Source: Hyperoodon ampullatus (taxonomy: Eukaryota; Chordata; Mammalia; Artiodactyla; Ziphiidae). Taken from it: a DNA stretch of 64,000 nt. Below, in pieces: positions 1 through 10,784 of this stretch. The position numbers and the translations under genes were made by a program. How positions within the stretch are numbered: position 1 is the stretch's first letter; the number at the start of each line of letters is the position of its first letter. Location of the stretch: positions 160,185,980 to 160,249,979 of the forward strand of contig OX457057.1 of assembly GCA_949752795.1 (NCBI GenBank), given 5' to 3'. The notes under the pieces were generated by a model. It made no database searches and was not told the DNA's origin. It saw only the letters and a list, made by a program, of their open reading frames with translations.

Positions 1-274
1 TGTGGAAGATTTCAATTTTGCTGAAAGATGTGGCGCAGTGTCTCAAGGAACTGAATTTGCAAAATTCTTGCGTAAGAACAGCATCACGTGGAAGAAAAAT
101 CTGGCTGTGGGACCACAGATGGGGGCGATGCTGACAGCCAAACCCTCCAAGTGATGTCACGGTCATTGACACAAATGTTACCCGCCTCCTGATCTGCAAG
201 GGGTAGCAGACAGCACTTTGAGGAAGCTGCAGCCACAGTAAGAATAAAACACCAGCTATTTCTATACAGCAGTT

Positions 275-412
275 AACTTTCTAAAGCCCTTTCAGCCACA
301 CCATCTTCTCTGATCCTCACCATGGAAAGTACAGGCTCAGAAAAGGTAAGTGATCTCTCAAGGTCACCAAGCAAATGAGTGGCTGAAGCCCAGCTCTGGG
401 GTCCACTGCTTC
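275..412 (-). repeat. MIR SINE fragment
   Basis: Old mammalian MIR in reverse orientation. The readable core runs from 'gatcctcaccatgg' through 'aggtcaccaagcaaatgagt' to 'agcccagctctgg', the usual reverse MIR order. No duplication survives. Confidence 0.6.
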
Positions 413-498
413 CCGCCCACTCATGGTTGTAATAAGGATTGAGGGAATGGCTCATTGTGGGAAGGACGTTTAACTCTTCCAGGAAACGAGAGCATCAT

Positions 499-706
499 TT
501 TTTTTTTTTTTTTGCAGTACGCGGGCCTCTCACTGTTGTGGTCTCTCCCGTTGCGGAGCACAGGCTCCGGACGCGCAGGCTCAGCGGCCATGGCTCACGG
601 GCCCAGCCGCTCTGCGGCATGTGGGATCTTCCCGGACCGGGGGACGAACCCGCGTCCCCTGCATCAGCAGGCGGACTCTCAACCACTGCGCCACCAGGGA
701 AGCCCC
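499..706 (-). mobile_element. CHR-type SINE, short form
   Basis: The poly-T start is followed by the reverse complement of the cetacean tRNA-derived SINE, ending 'ccaccagggaagcccc'. The 9-bp duplication gagcatcat (490-498 and 707-715) fixes both ends. Confidence 0.95.
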
Positions 707-715
707 GAGCATCAT

Positions 716-959
716 ATTTTTTAATGCCACATGGCACTAACTGCTAACCTGACAGATCAATTCGTCCCCCTAATGAGCATGTTTTCAGTGATCATTTCTT
801 ACAAGGGTTCAAGTGGACCAAGGTAAAGAGGAAAGGAAGCACAGTGGCTCATCTCTGAATCTAACCACAGATGCTTCTCTAAAGAGCCCGAGGTTTTTCC
901 TGAGCAATGTCCTTCCCATGAGTCCCAGGAAATAGGTGCAGTCATATCCCAAACTGAAC
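716..959. other. Unassigned sequence
   Basis: No repeat family, splice-bounded exon or RNA fold was recognised here; the short open frames look like chance. Confidence 0.5.
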
Positions 960-1810
960 TCCTGATGCTCTTCCCCCAAACCTGGCTCCCATTCCTGACA
1001 GATGCCACCACCCGATGTTATAAACCAGAAGCCTCAAGTCATCCTTGACACCTCGCTCCCCTCACCCCCCAAATCCAATCCACTGCCAAGGCCACCTGAC
1101 CTCCCAACAACTACCCATATCCACCTTCTTTGCCCCATCTCACTCCCTGCACCTCAGTTCAAGCGATCATCAAGTTTTGCTTGAGATGATTCCAGCAGTT
1201 TCCCACCGCTCTCCTCATTTTCCTTCTTGCGCCCTCCAATCTCTCCTCCACACTTCAGCCAGAATGAGCACTTGAAAGTGCAAATTTGGACGCATCACTC
1301 CCCTGCTTAAAATGCTTCCGTAACTCCCACTGTACCCACATGGGCAACGAGGCCTGGTGAGGCGCCTGCCTGCCTTTCTGGCCTCTCCATTACCACCGCC
1401 CCCGTCCACTCTCCAACCTCCAGATACACGGACCTTCTCCCTGCTCCTTGTTGAGGCTACATCTCTCCCACCTCAGGGCCTCCATGTGTCCTGTTCCCAC
1501 CATCCTCTGTCCCCACATATCTCTACCGACCAGATTCCTAGCTATCCTTCAAAGCTCAGCTCAAATGCCATGTTCCAAGGAAACCAGCCTTCCCCAGCCC
1601 TTGTGGCTGGGTCAGATCCTCCTGACAGACACGGTCATAGGACTGCATGTTTAGCTTTTCCAGCACCTATCACAATTTAAATCAAATCATACTCCATGAC
1701 AATGCCCCATGTTCATTCAGTCGCTACTTTATTCCTAGCAACCAGAACATCACCTGGCACGTGATAAGAACTCAGTAGATGTTTACTGGGAAATATTTTA
1801 ATGAATGAAG
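960..1810 (+). repeat. L2 LINE, 3' region
   Basis: Reads as decayed L2: 'catcactcccctgcttaaaa', then 'caaagctcagctcaaatgcc', then the 3' end with 'acctggcacgtgataagaa' and 'tcagtagatgtttactg', ending in a gaatgaa motif. No open frame is left. The 5' boundary is approximate. Confidence 0.7.
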
Positions 1811-2234
1811 CCCAGACACAGTAGATGGGGAAACGGAGTCTCATTGAGATGAAGGACCTTGACCAAGGACATGAAATCTGCCAAGATTAGGCAGACCATG
1901 GGCATCATCCAACCCCTGGAGATATATCTGGGGATTATTCCCTCCTGAAATTAAGTGAAATGTTTCTATTGAACAGGATTGAAAGTTGAGGGAAGGAAAC
2001 TCCAAAACACACACAATGTCAGGCCTAGTGGTGAGAATGGCTGTCAAGGGAGGGCCCAGCTCTCCATTTCTTCTCAATTATCCACCCAATTAAGGCTCAG
2101 TAGACCTAGGAAGAGTCAGAAGCTGTAGCATTCAAGAAAGTAAAACTGAAGCTTTGGGCCTCCAGTGGCACAGAGGAGGCAGGCAGGAGGGTAACCCCTG
2201 CCTGGTTATAAAGTTGATCGGGCTCCCTCAAGCA
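1811..2234. other. Unassigned sequence with faint MIR-like stretch
   Basis: Bases about 1825-1885 weakly resemble a reverse MIR (gatggggaaacggagtctca). Nothing else is recognised. Confidence 0.35.
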
Positions 2235-2388
2235 TCATCAGCTCATTAAACATTTACTAAGGGCCAACCATGTTCCTAGCTGAATATCTGGATGAAAAGC
2301 ACAGTCTTTGGCTTTATGGATCTCTGTGTCTAGAGAAGAAACAGATCTGTAAACACTTCACTACAGTTTAGTAATTAAGTGTTAGAAT
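2235..2388 (-). repeat. L2 LINE, part 1, split by an LTR
   Basis: Reverse L2 3' end (catttactaagggccaacca). It appears to resume after the LTR at 3148 (gtctcaagtgctgtgagtgc), so the LTR landed inside an older L2. Confidence 0.55.
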
Positions 2389-2472
2389 TGTTACCGAGTC
2401 CAAGCTCATACTGCTCCTCACACAACAGGCCAATAAATTGAGAGACAAGCGGATGGGGCAAGGAATGGCAAC

Positions 2473-2478
2473 TTTATT
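2473..2478 (-). promoter_or_regulatory. Poly(A) signal of the solo LTR
   Basis: AATAAA on the minus strand, about 80 bp downstream of the LTR TATA box. Confidence 0.6.
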
Positions 2479-2550
2479 CAGAAAGCCATCAGACCGAGAA
2501 GATGGTGGATAGTGTCCCAAAGAACCATCTTGCCTGGGTTGGGATGCTAC

Positions 2551-2560
2551 TGCTTTTATA
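2551..2560 (-). promoter_or_regulatory. TATA box of the solo LTR
   Basis: TATAAAAGCA on the minus strand, in the expected U3 position of the LTR. Whether it is active is unknown. Confidence 0.6.
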
Positions 2561-2633
2561 GAACAAAGAGGGGGAGGTGAGGAGGTAAAGTAAAAAAGGC
2601 AGTAAGTTGTTGCAAATATTTCCTAGTTCCAGC

Positions 2634-2665
2634 CAGACTCTCTAGGGGATGTGTTAGAGAGTCTG
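2634..2665. repeat. Perfect 10-bp inverted repeat inside the LTR
   Basis: cagactctct (2634-2643) and agagagtctg (2656-2665) are exact reverse complements around a 12-base loop. They lie about 75 bp upstream of the LTR TATA box. Copies of ggggatgtgtta, in the loop and just after it, add a short direct repeat. Confidence 0.8.
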
Positions 2666-2862
2666 GGGATGTGTTAATTTCTTCCTTCGTGCAACCATTC
2701 ATAGGTGGGCCTGGTTAGCATGTTTCCTGTGAGCTAAACAAAGGTATTTTAGCTTAACGCTCAGGCATGAGAAGCAGGGTCCCCGGAGATGGGCTGTCAT
2801 GATACTTTAAGCTATAGGCAACATCCCTTCAGTGATTAACTTGTAGCAAAAGCAATAGAATA

Positions 2863-3074
2863 GGGCTTCCCTGGTGGTGCAGTGGTTGAGAGTCCGCCTG
2901 CCGATGCAGGGGACACGGGTTCATGCCCCGGTCCAGGAGGATCCCATATGCCGTGGAGCGGCTGGGCCCATGAGCCATGGCCACTGAGCCTGTGCATCCG
3001 GGGCCTGTGCTTCGCAACGGGAGAGGCCACAACAGTGAGAGGCCCGCGTACCACAAAAAAAAAAAAAAAAAAAA
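2863..3074 (+). mobile_element. CHR-type SINE, short form, inside the LTR
   Basis: Full CHR SINE with an A tail. The near-perfect 12-bp duplication ag(c/t)aatagaata (2851-2862 and 3075-3086) shows it jumped into the LTR. Confidence 0.95.
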
Positions 3075-3147
3075 AGTAATAGAATAAAAAGGTCAAAGTA
3101 AAAGAAACAGATCCAATATGGAGTCAGATTTGTTCCCCCCTATCACA

Positions 3148-3245
3148 GAATAAAGGTATGTCTCAAGTGCTGTGAGTGCTCAGAGGAAGGACAATTGACC
3201 TCTGGGGTAAGTCAGGGAAGGGGCTGCTCAGAGACAGTGCCACTG
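3148..3245 (-). repeat. L2 LINE, part 2 after the LTR
   Basis: Continuation of the reverse L2 interrupted at 2388. Confidence 0.45.
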
Positions 3246-3562
3246 AGGGCTGCATCAGACCCAGAAGAAAAATGCATCCCATAGGCAGCCTATGCCCACC
3301 ACAGCCTAGGGCAGCACCAGTTGTCCTGCAGTGACACATGGAAACAAAACACCCAGAAGAACAATGATTGTCCCCAAGGTGGCCCTTCAAGTAGCCAAAC
3401 CAAGACCAGAAAACTGTGGTGCCTCCTCTTCACATCCAGAGAGCTGAAGGAGGAGAGAAATGCCACCAAGAGGAAGAAACTTGAGGGTAGAAGTCAGGAG
3501 GGCAGCAAGTCTTAGGACACAGAGCCACTGGTCCAGGGTTGCCCGTCCAAATGCTACATTGG
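3246..3562. other. Unassigned sequence
   Basis: A purine-rich stretch around 3400-3510 has a short open frame (3321-3515) with no recognisable domain. No repeat was identified. Confidence 0.4.
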
Positions 3563-3982
3563 GCTGGGTAGTGTTGCCCCCCCAACCCCGTCCAGATTCA
3601 TGTCCACCAGCAACCTCAGGCTGTGACCTTATTTGAAAATAGGGTCCTTGCAGATGTAATCAAGTTAAGATGCAGCCATACTGGATTAGGGTGGGCCCGA
3701 ATCCAATGACTAGTGCCCTTATAAAGAAACACACGGATGCATAGGTGACAATAGAGGCGGAGATTGGAGTGATGCATGTACAAGTCAAGGAGCGCCAAGG
3801 ATTGCTGGCATCCACCAGCAGCTAGCAAGAGGCAAGGAAGGATTCTCCCTTAGAGCCTTCAGAGGGAGCGTGGCCCTGCAGACAACTTGATTTCAGACTT
3901 CTGAGCTCAGAGCATAAATTTCTGTTGTTCTAAACCACTCAGTTTGTGGTAATATGTTATGGCAGCCCTAGGAAATTAAACT
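3563..3982 (+). mobile_element. MaLR (MLT1-type) LTR
   Basis: Recognisable order: 'ccagattcatgtccacc', 'gtgaccttatttgaaaatag', 'ggtccttgcagatgtaatca', 'ggattagggtgggcccgaat', 'cagacttctgagctcag', 'ctcagtttgtggtaatatg'. This is the ERVL-MaLR LTR pattern, nearly complete. Non-coding. Confidence 0.85.
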
Positions 3983-4250
3983 GGCACCTAGAGACCAAAT
4001 ATATAAAGCAATGAGGTGAGTCAGCGTGGCAATCAGAAGTGGGCCCCAAAGTGGACCCCACTGCAGAGCACTGCCTGCAGCATGGGGCAGCAGGTACTCA
4101 GTACTAGCCAATTGCTGCCAAGAAGCAGTGATGTTGCCAAGTATGCCAATTTTTCTAGAGAAGGAATAAAATCCATACTTTTATATGAAACCTCTAACTT
4201 TCAAAGGTTAGCTCTAATGGTTTAATCGTTTGTTTCATTCGTGTTTTTTG
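3983..4250. other. Unassigned sequence
   Basis: No repeat or gene recognised. Confidence 0.4.
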
Positions 4251-4284
4251 CTTTTTGGAATCAGTGTAGGCCAGAGAAGTTCAG

Positions 4285-4425
4285 ACCAACCTCCCCATTT
4301 TGCAGATAAAGAAACTGAGACCCATGAGACAAGGTGATTTATGTCTTAAGTGAGAATCAGGGGTGAAACACACATTGACATCTACTGCGATCCAGCCCTG
4401 CCGTCTGCCCCACCACTGCCTTCTC
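4285..4425 (-). repeat. MIR SINE fragment
   Basis: Reverse MIR core: 'ccccattttgcagataaaga', 'aactgagacccatgag', then decayed 3' sequence. Confidence 0.65.
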
Positions 4426-4950
4426 TCCCCACTGGAGAAGCAGACATTGGCTCGCCCTGCTCAAGATACACATCCCTCATGAAAGGGGCTGACTCCTGAG
4501 CTGGAGGAATGGGCACAGACCAAAAAATGCCCTCATTTTCCCAGCTGTCATGGTGTCAAGCGGTTCCTGCCAGTCTGGGTTCCCAGCAAGAAGTTATATG
4601 TGTTCACAGTAAAGTCCTCAGCCACAGAGAGAGAAAGGGATGGGTTGGGGCCTGGAGAGGCATGAGATGGTGGTGGTGGTGGAGACTGGACAGGAAGGGC
4701 ATTTTACAAGTGTGACATCTACTTGGCAGCATCTGTGATGCTCCAGCAGCAGGTGTTTCCCACCAGGCTATGGGGCAGGCTGGATAGACAGAGGGAGCTG
4801 TTCTCAGCAGTGAACACAGAGGCATCCCGGCAGCTCCAGCCAGTTACTGCGGGAGATGGGGAGGGGCAGCAAAACGGTGCTAATGAGATGTCAGGGCAGA
4901 CAGGCCTGGAATCACATCAGAAGTGTGTCTCCGACTCTCTCAAGAATATC
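4426..4950. other. Unassigned sequence
   Basis: Contains a tggtgg run (4670-4683). No element recognised before the L1 begins near 4951. Confidence 0.4.
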
Positions 4951-5232
4951 ATGCCTGACTTCAGACTATACTACAAAGCTACAGTAATCAAGACAGTATG
5001 GTACTGGCACAAAAACAGAAATATAGATCAATGGAACAGGATAGAAAGCCCAGAGATAAAACAATGCACATATGGTCACCTTATCTTTGATAAAGGAGGC
5101 AAGAATATACAGTGGAGAAAAGACAGCCTCTTCAATAAGTGGTGCTGGCAAAACTGGACAGCTACATGTAAAAGAATGAAATTAGAACACTCCCTAACAC
5201 CATACACAAAAATAAACTCAAAATGGATTAAA

Positions 5233-5439
5233 GGGCCTCCCTGGTGGCGCAGTAGTTGGGAGTCCGCCTGCTGATGCAGGGCACACGGGTTCGTGCCCCG
5301 GTCTGGGAAGATCCCACATGCCGCGGAGCGGCTGGGCCCGTGAGCCTTGGCCGCTGAGCCTGAGCGTCCGGAGTCTGTGCTCTGCAATGGGAGAGGCCAC
5401 AGCAGAGAGAGGCCCGTGTACCGCAAAAAAAAAAAAAAA
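5233..5439 (+). mobile_element. CHR-type SINE, short form, inside L1
   Basis: CHR SINE with an A tail. Duplication aaatggattaaa (5221-5232 and 5440-5451). The insertion base equals that of the SINE at 28791 in another L1 copy. Confidence 0.95.
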
Positions 5440-6054
5440 AAATGGATTAAAGACCTAAATGTAAGGCCAGACACTATCAAACTCTTAGAGGAAAACATAG
5501 GCAGAATACTCTATGACATAAATCACAGCAAGATCCTTTTTGACCCACCTCCTAGAGAAATGGAAATAAAAACAACAATAAACAAATAGGACCTAGTGAA
5601 ACTTAAAAGCTTTTGCATAGCAAAGGAAACCATAAACAAGACCAAAAGACAACCCTCAGAATGCGAGAAAATATTTGCAAATGAAACAACTGACAAAGGA
5701 TTAATCTCCAAAATTTACAAGCAGCTCATGCAGCTCAATATCAAAAACACAAACAACCCAATCCAAAAATGGGCAGAAGACCTAAACAGACATTTCTCCA
5801 GAGAAGATATACAGATTGCCAACAAACACATGAAAGAATGCTCAACATCATTAATCATTAGAGAAATGCAAATCAAAACTACAATGAGATATCATATCAC
5901 ACCGGTCAGAATGGCCATCATCAAAAAATCTAGAAACAATGAATGCTGGAGAGGGTGTGGAGAAAAGGGAACACTCTTGCACTGTTGGTGGGAATGTAAA
6001 TTGATACAGCCACTATGGAGAACAGTATGGAGGTTCCTTAAAAAACTAAAAATA

Positions 6055-6341
6055 GGGCTTCTCTGGTGGTTCAGTGGTTGAGAATCTGCCTGCCAATGCA
6101 GGGGACACGGGTTCGAGCCCTGGACTGGGAGGATCCCACATGCCGCGGAGCAACTGGGCCCGTAAGCCACAGCTACTGAGCCTGCGCGTCTGGAGCCTGT
6201 GCTCCGCAACAAGAGAGGCCACGATAGTGAGAGGCCCGCGCACCGCGATGAAGAGTGGCCCCCACTCACTGCAACTAGAGAAAGCCCACGCACAGAGATA
6301 AAGACCCAACACAGCCAAAAATAAATAAATAAATTTATTTT
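6055..6341 (+). mobile_element. CHR-type SINE, intermediate form, inside L1
   Basis: Longer CHR variant (about 290 bp) ending 'aagacccaacacagcc' plus (aaat)n. The flanking duplication is imperfect: aaaaactaaaaata (6041-6054) and aaaaacctaaaaata (6342-6356). Confidence 0.92.
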
Positions 6342-7050
6342 AAAAACCTAAAAATAGAACTACCATACGACCCAGCAATCCCACTACTGGGCATATACCC
6401 TGAGAAAACCATAATTCAAAAAGAGTCATGTACCACAATGTTCATTGCAGCTCTATTTACAATAGCCAGGACATGGAAGCAACCTAAGTGTCCATCAACA
6501 GATGAATGGATAAAGAAGATGTGGCACATATATACAATGGGATATTACTCAGCCATAAAAAGAAATGAAATTGAGTTATTTGTAGTGAGGTGGATGGACC
6601 TAGAGTCCGTCACACAGAGTGAAGTAAGTCAGAAAGAGAAAAACAAATACTGTATGCTAACACATATATATGGAATCTAAGAGAAAAAAAAAAGGTCATG
6701 AAGAACCTAGGGGCAAGATGGGAATAAAGACACAGACCTACTAGAGAATGGACTTGAGGATATGGGGAGGGAGAAGGGTAAGCTGTGACAAAGTGAGAGA
6801 GTGGCATGGACATATATACACTACCAAATGTAAGGTAGATAGCTAGTGGGAAGCAGCCGCATAGCACAGGGAGATCAGCTCGGTGGTTTGTGACCACCTA
6901 GAGGGGTGGGATAGGGAGGGTGGGAGGGAGACACAAGAGGGAAGAGTTATGGGAACATATGTATATGTATAACTGATTCACTTTGTTATAAAGCAGAAAC
7001 TAACACACTATTGTAAAGCAATTATACTCCAATAAAGATTTAAAAAAAAA

Positions 7051-7819
7051 AACAACAATGCCATACCTGTTTGGACAGGTTTTGGCTTTCCTATCCACGT
7101 TCTGAAAACTCTGGGAAATAAGGAGAGAGGGCTTTTCAATTCTGTTTGGACAGCGCCTGGTATGGCACTGAATGTCAACAGCCCCAGCAAGGGGCTCCTC
7201 TGTGCCAATTAAGGTAATGTGCCAATACCAAAACCACACACACCCAGACCTCACACCCTCACTCTCCAAGCAGCATCTTCTCCTGTCTGGTGGGGAAGCT
7301 TCTTGGGAGAACGGCAGAGAAAGGAAGACACTGCTTTGCTTTGCCTTTTTTTTTTTTTTTTTGCCCTTTGACAAGATGCAAAAGAACTTTTGCTAAAAGT
7401 TTTTCATGAAGACCAGAAATGACATTCACAGCATTGCTTGGCTCTAGCAAGCCTGTGATACCATATAGTTCAACAGCCCTGGCCTCCCACCCTGGCTGGT
7501 CTTCACAGAGCTCCGTGAGGCCGGGCCCACAGCAGACGTGGGCAGGGAGAGGTCTGTGACTTCCACAGGACCTCTGGCTGCTATAGATGCCTTCATGACA
7601 GGGTGGCTTGCTGAGACCCCCCCAAACACACACACATCCACACGCACAAACATGCTGGCCGCACAGTGACTATTAAAGACGAAAAACAGGGTTAGGTCCG
7701 AAAGGATGGCAGCTCCTGTGTTAAAACATGAGTGATAGGCAGAGGCACGCCTCTCTACTAAGCCCTAATCCCCCTGGCATCTGGAGCCTGCTATTTGCAT
7801 AAGTAGATGGCAGCTCATT
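7051..7819. other. Unassigned sequence with a 17-base T run
   Basis: The T run (about 7346-7362) has no SINE body on either side. A short CA run lies at 7626-7640. No gene recognised. Confidence 0.4.
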
Positions 7820-7828
7820 AAGAACACA

Positions 7829-8153
7829 CAGACCTACTTGAGAATGGACTTGAGGATATGGGGAAGGGGAAGGGTAAGCTGTGACAAAGGGAAAGAGAGG
7901 CATGGACATATATACACTACCAAACGTAAGGTAGATAGATAGTGGGAAGCAGCCGCAGAGCACAGGGAGATCAGCTCGGTGCTTTGTGACCGCCTGGAGG
8001 GGTGGGATGGGGAGGGTGGGAGGGAGGGAGATGCATGAGGGAGGGGATGTGGGAACAGATGTATATGTATGACTGATTCACTTTGTTATAAAGCAGAAAC
8101 TAATAAAAAAAATAAAAAAATAAAAAAAATAAAAAAAAAAATAAAAAAAAAAA
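7829..8153 (+). mobile_element. L1 3' end, strongly truncated
   Basis: L1 3' UTR only (agcagccgcagagcacaggg, then 'cactttgttataaagcagaa') with a long (A)nT tail. Duplication aagaacaca (7820-7828 and 8154-8162). Confidence 0.88.
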
Positions 8154-8162
8154 AAGAACACA

Positions 8163-8519
8163 TTAGTGGCTCTGTAACCATGTAAGGAAACCAACCCACT
8201 GAACCCTAAGCCACTGGAGATTTCTCTAATTCAGTTTCACAGCCTTGGAGGTGTGAAGCAGGACAGTCACCTGCAGTCTGTCTGGCCAACCAGAAGAGGA
8301 AGAATAGACCCTTATGGAAACACAGAAGAGACTTAATAAATATTTGTTGAAGAATTAACAGTGGTAGGCCAGCTTTGCAAGGGGCAAATCTTACTAAAAC
8401 TAGAGTAATGTTTGAACCACACTGGCTTGGAGAAGCATTTCTCCCCGTGTCTAGCCACCCACTAAAAGCTTGAGGATGGTGATTACAAATCACCCGTTAG
8501 CTTTTCCGACATTTGGCCA
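8163..8519. other. Unassigned, short L2-like motif
   Basis: 'taataaatatttgttgaaga' (8334-8353) resembles an L2 tail but is too short to assign. Nothing else is recognised. Confidence 0.3.
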
Positions 8520-8628
8520 TATGATGACTCTGATTCAGGGGATCACAGACAGAGCCCAGGAATCTGGAGTTTTAAAACACCTCCCAGGGATTCTTATTTA
8601 CTCCCCTGTTTGAGAACCATTGCCCTTG
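8520..8628 (+). repeat. MER5-like hAT fragment
   Basis: 'gatgactctgattcagggga' followed by 'tttgagaaccattgcc', the 3' part of a MER5A/B-like non-autonomous hAT element. Confidence 0.5.
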
Positions 8629-8634
8629 AGCCTT

Positions 8635-8748
8635 CCAGGAGCTTGTCAGAAATGCAGAGTCTCAGGCCCCACGAAGCCCTGTGGAGTCAGAACCTGCATT
8701 TTAACAAATGCCCTGGGAATTCTTTGGCACATAACATTTGAGGAGCAC
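8635..8748 (+). repeat. MER5-like hAT fragment, second copy
   Basis: 'cttgtcagaaatgcagagtc', 'tcaggccccacgaagccc', 'gcattttaacaaatgccc' and 'tttgaggagcacca' follow the MER5A order with an internal deletion. Confidence 0.65.
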
Positions 8749-10568
8749 CAATCTAGAGGCCGTCCAGGCAGCCTCTGTGTGAGCCGGGTAGGCCCTCTGA
8801 CAGCCAAGCAGACTCCTATCTGAGACCTGCCAGGGGTGGCCCGTCACCAGGTGTGTGGCCCTTTGGTCACAGCCTCAAGTCTCCACATCACCCTCCTACA
8901 GGGCGCAGAGGTTGTACTCAGTGGCCCACCTCAGAGGTCCTTGTTCACAGTGCAGACCTAAGTAATCCTCCTCTTTCACCATATGTAGACCCAGAAGCAG
9001 GGCTGTCCTCAGAAGCGCAGGCTGGAAGCCCGGGAGTAGCAGGGCCTCGAGCTCATGTCTCTGCTACGGTGTGTGTCTCTGCCACGTGGAACAAAACAGC
9101 AGGAAGCCCCAGGGCCAGCAAATCTCAGGATGGACTGGGCCCAGGCCCAGCAGTGACTGGGAGGGCCTCTTCCACCCTCAGCAGCCACTCAGGGAGGGTG
9201 GGCAGGCTCAGAGCATTTGTGCCTGTCTCCGGTGCCCTCCGGAGCCACCAGTGGTTTGATTATTCCAGGCAGGCTGCCCATGGGTGACCAAGCTAATGAC
9301 CTTTGTGCAGTCAAAGAAGGCAGGCCCTGTGTCTGCCAGGGCGGCAGCGGCTCCCTCCCCTTCACACCAGCCCTAACTCACGCCTCCGCGCCAGGGCCAT
9401 CAAGGTCATTGTGGGTTTTCTCAAGTGCCTGCCCCTCTCACCCTAGGCAGGACCGCCCCCCACCCAGAGGATCAGAACACAGTAGGGGAGTGAGACGCAC
9501 AAGGCAGAGACTCCCAAAACCATGCAAGTGCCAATTGTGGGAGTATTTTTAGCCCTGATCCCTCTGGAAAAGCATCTCATGAAATCCTCTTCTGTCAGCA
9601 CTCTCTCCCTCCCCTGGCCCAGGAGGGGCGAGCGTTACCTTGGTAACCACACTGTGGATCTGCTGCTTTGGGGACACCTGTAACCCGCCCACAGGTATCA
9701 GCAGAGGGACCCCGGAAACCTCACATTCGGGCTCTGGCCTCCTTTCCCTGTGCAGAGTCCCCAGGGAATGGGGCCCCCATGGCTCTGGGATCCAGGAAAC
9801 CCATGCAGACGTCACAGGGGCCTCCGTAGGCAACGCTGAGACTTCGGATTTTCAAAGATGCCCAAGCCACGGTGAAGACAACTTGCAGTGCCTGCCTCAG
9901 CTCCGGTCTTTAAACTTTCATGAAATCTCTGCTTGCTAAAGACCAGCCCCTCAGCTCGTTGGGGGGTTAATTATTCTTGTGAGGTGATTCTGCAGGAAGC
10001 AGGGCTCAGACAGGCCTTGTCTATCCCCTTCTCCTCCTCACTCTGCTTTTTGAAGACCTTCATACCTTTTCCTTGAAAGGGGCTGGGGGCAAGGGGCCAA
10101 GTGTTGCTCCAAGGCCCAGAATTTTCCTCAGTGGTGTTTATTCCTTCCTTATTGCTTCTTTGCTTTCCGTCAGGCACCTGGTAAATTTCGGCCCTAAATC
10201 TCCGGTTCATTCCCCTTACATAGCATGGCACCTCTCCACAGTAATGAACTTGGGATGATGCAGATGGGCTGTTAGTTAACTTGCAGCACAGGGAGGAAAT
10301 GCCTGAATCCGGAACAAAAGAGCATGAATGGTCCTGGGGCAAAGCAACTGCAGGTTCCGATGTGCATTTAGCCGTGTGATCAATTGAAGAAGAAATTATC
10401 ATTGTCCCCGCTCAGTTAGTTATAGCCTGTTTTTGAGGGCCTGAGTCATAAAATGTACTAACAGAACAAACTACAGAATCTCCAGTAATCACATTGATTC
10501 TCTTTTATTCTTCCACAATGAAAATAGCGCTACTGGATTTTCTTCATGGTTATATAAATAATACCTGC
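8749..10568. other. Unassigned, repeat-poor sequence
   Basis: About 1.8 kb with no clear repeat. Several 60-144 codon open frames overlap on both strands without a domain or a convincing start and splice context. Could be unique intronic or intergenic DNA. Confidence 0.4.
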
Positions 10569-10765
10569 TTATTGTAAAAAAAAAAAATTTAAACAGTGCA
10601 TAAATGTGTTGAGGAATAAAGTCAGGATCGCTTGCCACTCAGACGTTACCACTGCCTGCTTTTGATGAGCAGTTTTCACACTTCTTACATACATACATGT
10701 GCAATTTTCCATAGATGGAACTGTTTCACGCACACTGCAGTTTTCTTTCTTTCTCTTTGTCACAG
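10569..10765 (-). repeat. Possible L1M 3'-end fragment
   Basis: Order of A-rich stretch, 'gacgttaccactgcctgc', 'gtgcaattttccatag' and 'cactgcagttttctttct' resembles the antisense 3' end of old L1M elements. Strongly decayed. Confidence 0.4.
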
Positions 10766-10784
10766 TGTGTTTGTGAGTTTATCT

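Larger units (their letters stand above)
2389..3147 (-). mobile_element. Solo ERV1-type LTR carrying a nested SINE
   Basis: Read on the minus strand the element begins TGTGATAGGGGGGAAC (from 3147) and ends CTCGGTAACA (2389), so it has TG...CA termini. A 4-bp duplication gaat (2385-2388 and 3148-3151) flanks it; 4 bp is usual for class I endogenous retroviruses. A minus-strand TATA box (tataaaagca, 2551-2560) and AATAAA (2473-2478) lie in the right order, about 80 bp apart. Without the SINE and its duplication the LTR is about 535 bp. No internal retroviral region adjoins it, so it is a solo LTR left by recombination. The family name is not assigned. Confidence 0.82.
4951..6680 (+). pseudogene. 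L1 ORF2 C-terminal remnant
   Basis: Translates, in pieces, to the part of ORF2 after the reverse transcriptase: [19 protein letters not shown] near the start, then a Cys-rich region ([18 protein letters not shown], about 5950-6010) and the C-terminus (YYSAIKRNEI) with a stop at about 6680. The frame is broken by SINEs at 5233 and 6055 and by an in-frame stop at 5587-5589. It lacks the endonuclease and polymerase domains, so it cannot encode an active protein. Confidence 0.88.
4951..7050 (+). mobile_element. 5'-truncated L1 with two nested SINEs
   Basis: Holds the last part of L1 ORF2, a 3' UTR and an A-rich end after 'ccaataaagattt' (about 7032-7050). It starts abruptly inside ORF2 at the tgcctgacttcagac block, the usual 5' truncation. 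Without the SINEs and their duplications it is about 1.6 kb. It closely resembles the cetartiodactyl L1-B at 23-30 kb. A clear duplication was not found. Confidence 0.92.

Noticed and set aside
499..706. Open frames of the '[17 protein letters not shown]' and 'MAHGPSRSAACGI' type that recur across the window
   Set aside because: They are the antisense reading of the CHR SINE and appear wherever a copy lies; not a protein family.
2389..3147. A complete provirus at this site
   Set aside because: Only one LTR is present, bounded by a single 4-bp duplication, with L2 on both sides and no gag, pol or env between.
7346..7362. T run as the tail of a reverse SINE
   Set aside because: No SINE body or duplication adjoins it.
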